From: CAYSHJ01 sp964589725
GTDB taxonomy: Bacteria > Planctomycetota > Planctomycetia > Planctomycetales > Planctomycetaceae
DNA: 9,433 nucleotides
Direction of reading: 5' to 3'
Assembly: GCA_964589725.1 (NCBI GenBank)
Contig: CAZPUJ010000127.1
Span: forward strand, 1 to 9,433
The notes beneath the pieces are model-generated. The model ran no database searches. It was not told the DNA's origin and saw nothing but the letters and a program-made list of their open reading frames with translations. The position numbers and the translations under genes were made by a program. Shown here in pieces: positions 8,859-9,433 of this stretch; the first letter of the stretch is position 1, and each line of letters starts with the position of its first letter.

Positions 8859-8879
8859 TTCCCAAGCGGAGCTTGGGAA
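8859..8879. repeat. Perfect hairpin TTCCCAAGC-GGA-GCTTGGGAA
   Basis: The nine-base stem has no mismatch and a GGA loop. Arms of the form TTCCCAAGC/GCTTGGGAA are, from memory, abundant intergenic repeats in planctomycetes and some other phyla. Just beyond it, CGGC-TGAC-GCCG at 8892-8903 may be a further small decayed palindrome. The remaining spacer to 8934 shows nothing more. Confidence 0.75.
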
Positions 8880-8934
8880 CGAGATACGCGCCGGCTGACG
8901 CCGTCGGCTCGCCGTGTCACGATCGTGTTGCGTC

Positions 8935-9433
8935 TTAGGTTTCTGTTCGTCTGACCTTAATCGCCTCGCGGACCGTCTTGCCTCGTTCCCACAACTCGCG
9001 AATCTTCGTCGCGTCGCGCCGAGCCAACGCTTCGCGGAGGGCTGATAGCTCCGCGGAAAAAACGTCCAAGCTCATCAACACCGCGTCGGCATTGTCGAGT
9101 AGGATCGGCACCCAAACGTTCGGATCACCGGCCGCAATGCGTGTGGAATCCGCGAAGCCCGTCGCCGCGAGCGGTCGATTCTCGTCCGCCAATGTGCGTG
9201 CCAACGCCGACGCGATCGCATGCGGCACGTGACTGGTTTGAGCGAGCGCGCGATCGTGAGCTTCGGGAGACATCTCGATCACCGTCATGCCCATCGCTCG
9301 CCAGAAGTCTGTCAGGCGCACGTTTTCACGCGACGTCACCACGCACACTCGCCCGTCGAACAAGTCCGCGCGCGCATGTTCCCAACCTTGCTTTTCCGAC
9401 CCCGCCAACGGATGCGATCCAACGAATGTCACG
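8935..9433 (-). CDS. tyrA: Prephenate dehydrogenase, C-terminal part (truncated by window edge)
   Basis: The enzyme oxidatively decarboxylates prephenate to 4-hydroxyphenylpyruvate with NAD(P)+ in tyrosine synthesis. About 166 codons are present and the frame is still open at the right edge. The N-terminal Rossmann domain is therefore outside the window, and the GTG at 9432 is not a true start. Diagnostic segments are FVGSHPLAGSEKQGWEHA near the boundary, LFDGRVCVVT, then HDRALAQTSHVPHAIASALA with the substrate-binding His residues, and GFADSTRIAAGDPNVW in the helical dimerisation domain. The stop is the TAA at 8937-8935. It precedes purL on the same strand by 197 bp filled with short palindromes, so co-transcription is possible but not shown. 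Confidence 0.93.
   Translation of the reverse strand, partial: VTFVGSHPLAGSEKQGWEHARADLFDGRVCVVTSRENVRLTDFWRAMGMTVIEMSPEAHDRALAQTSHVPHAIASALARTLADENRPLAATGFADSTRIAAGDPNVWVPILLDNADAVLMSLDVFSAELSALREALARRDATKIRELWERGKTVREAIKVRRTET

Noticed and set aside
8752..8879. CRISPR-like array from repeated hairpins
   Set aside because: The repeats differ in sequence and spacing, there are only three, and no cas gene is present.

Overview
The window looks like chromosomal DNA from a GC-rich member of the Planctomycetota, probably the Pirellulales; the order is an inference. The evidence is a DUF1501 secreted protein with a twin-arginine leader, an SRPBCC domain fused to a TIGR01777 epimerase, a fused PurS-like/PurL enzyme, and many short palindromic repeats of kinds I remember from planctomycete genomes. 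I could not run a search to confirm this.

Layout. Positions 1-1037 (minus) are the N-terminal 345 residues of a DUF1501 protein that runs off the left edge. A 339-bp divergent spacer holds an imperfect inverted repeat. The SRPBCC-epimerase follows at 1377-2747 (plus). It converges on an archease at 2805-3215 (minus), with a small tandem repeat in the 57-bp gap. After a gene-free, hairpin-bearing 316 bp comes a small unknown protein at 3532-3882 (plus), followed by a long GC-rich stem-loop at 3951-4025. Positions 4032-5476 hold a complete alpha/beta hydrolase gene (4727-5476, minus) and, about 680 bp away, an orphan copy of its last 49 codons (4045-4194). A small 82-residue ORF (4322-4570, plus) lies between the two copies. 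A perfect 26-bp inverted repeat (5525-5589) separates the hydrolase from purL (5651-8737, minus). Upstream of purL are three short hairpins, then the C-terminal part of prephenate dehydrogenase (8935-9433, minus), cut by the right edge.

Roles. tyrA (tyrosine synthesis) and purL (step four of purine synthesis) are housekeeping genes on one strand, but gaps of 197 and 174 bp argue against a tightly coupled operon. Archease normally assists the RNA ligase RtcB, which is not visible here. The other genes show no shared pathway.

Most interesting. purL appears to carry two in-frame insertions derived from dispersed repeats. One is a 112-bp double hairpin in the linker between its two catalytic halves. 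The other is a shorter repeat-like segment between its two PurS-like N-terminal domains. Both sit where extra residues should be tolerated, as palindromic elements do in Rickettsia genes. The hydrolase 3'-end duplication is the other genome-dynamics signal. I found no CRISPR array, tRNA, rRNA, transposase, phage gene or defence system.
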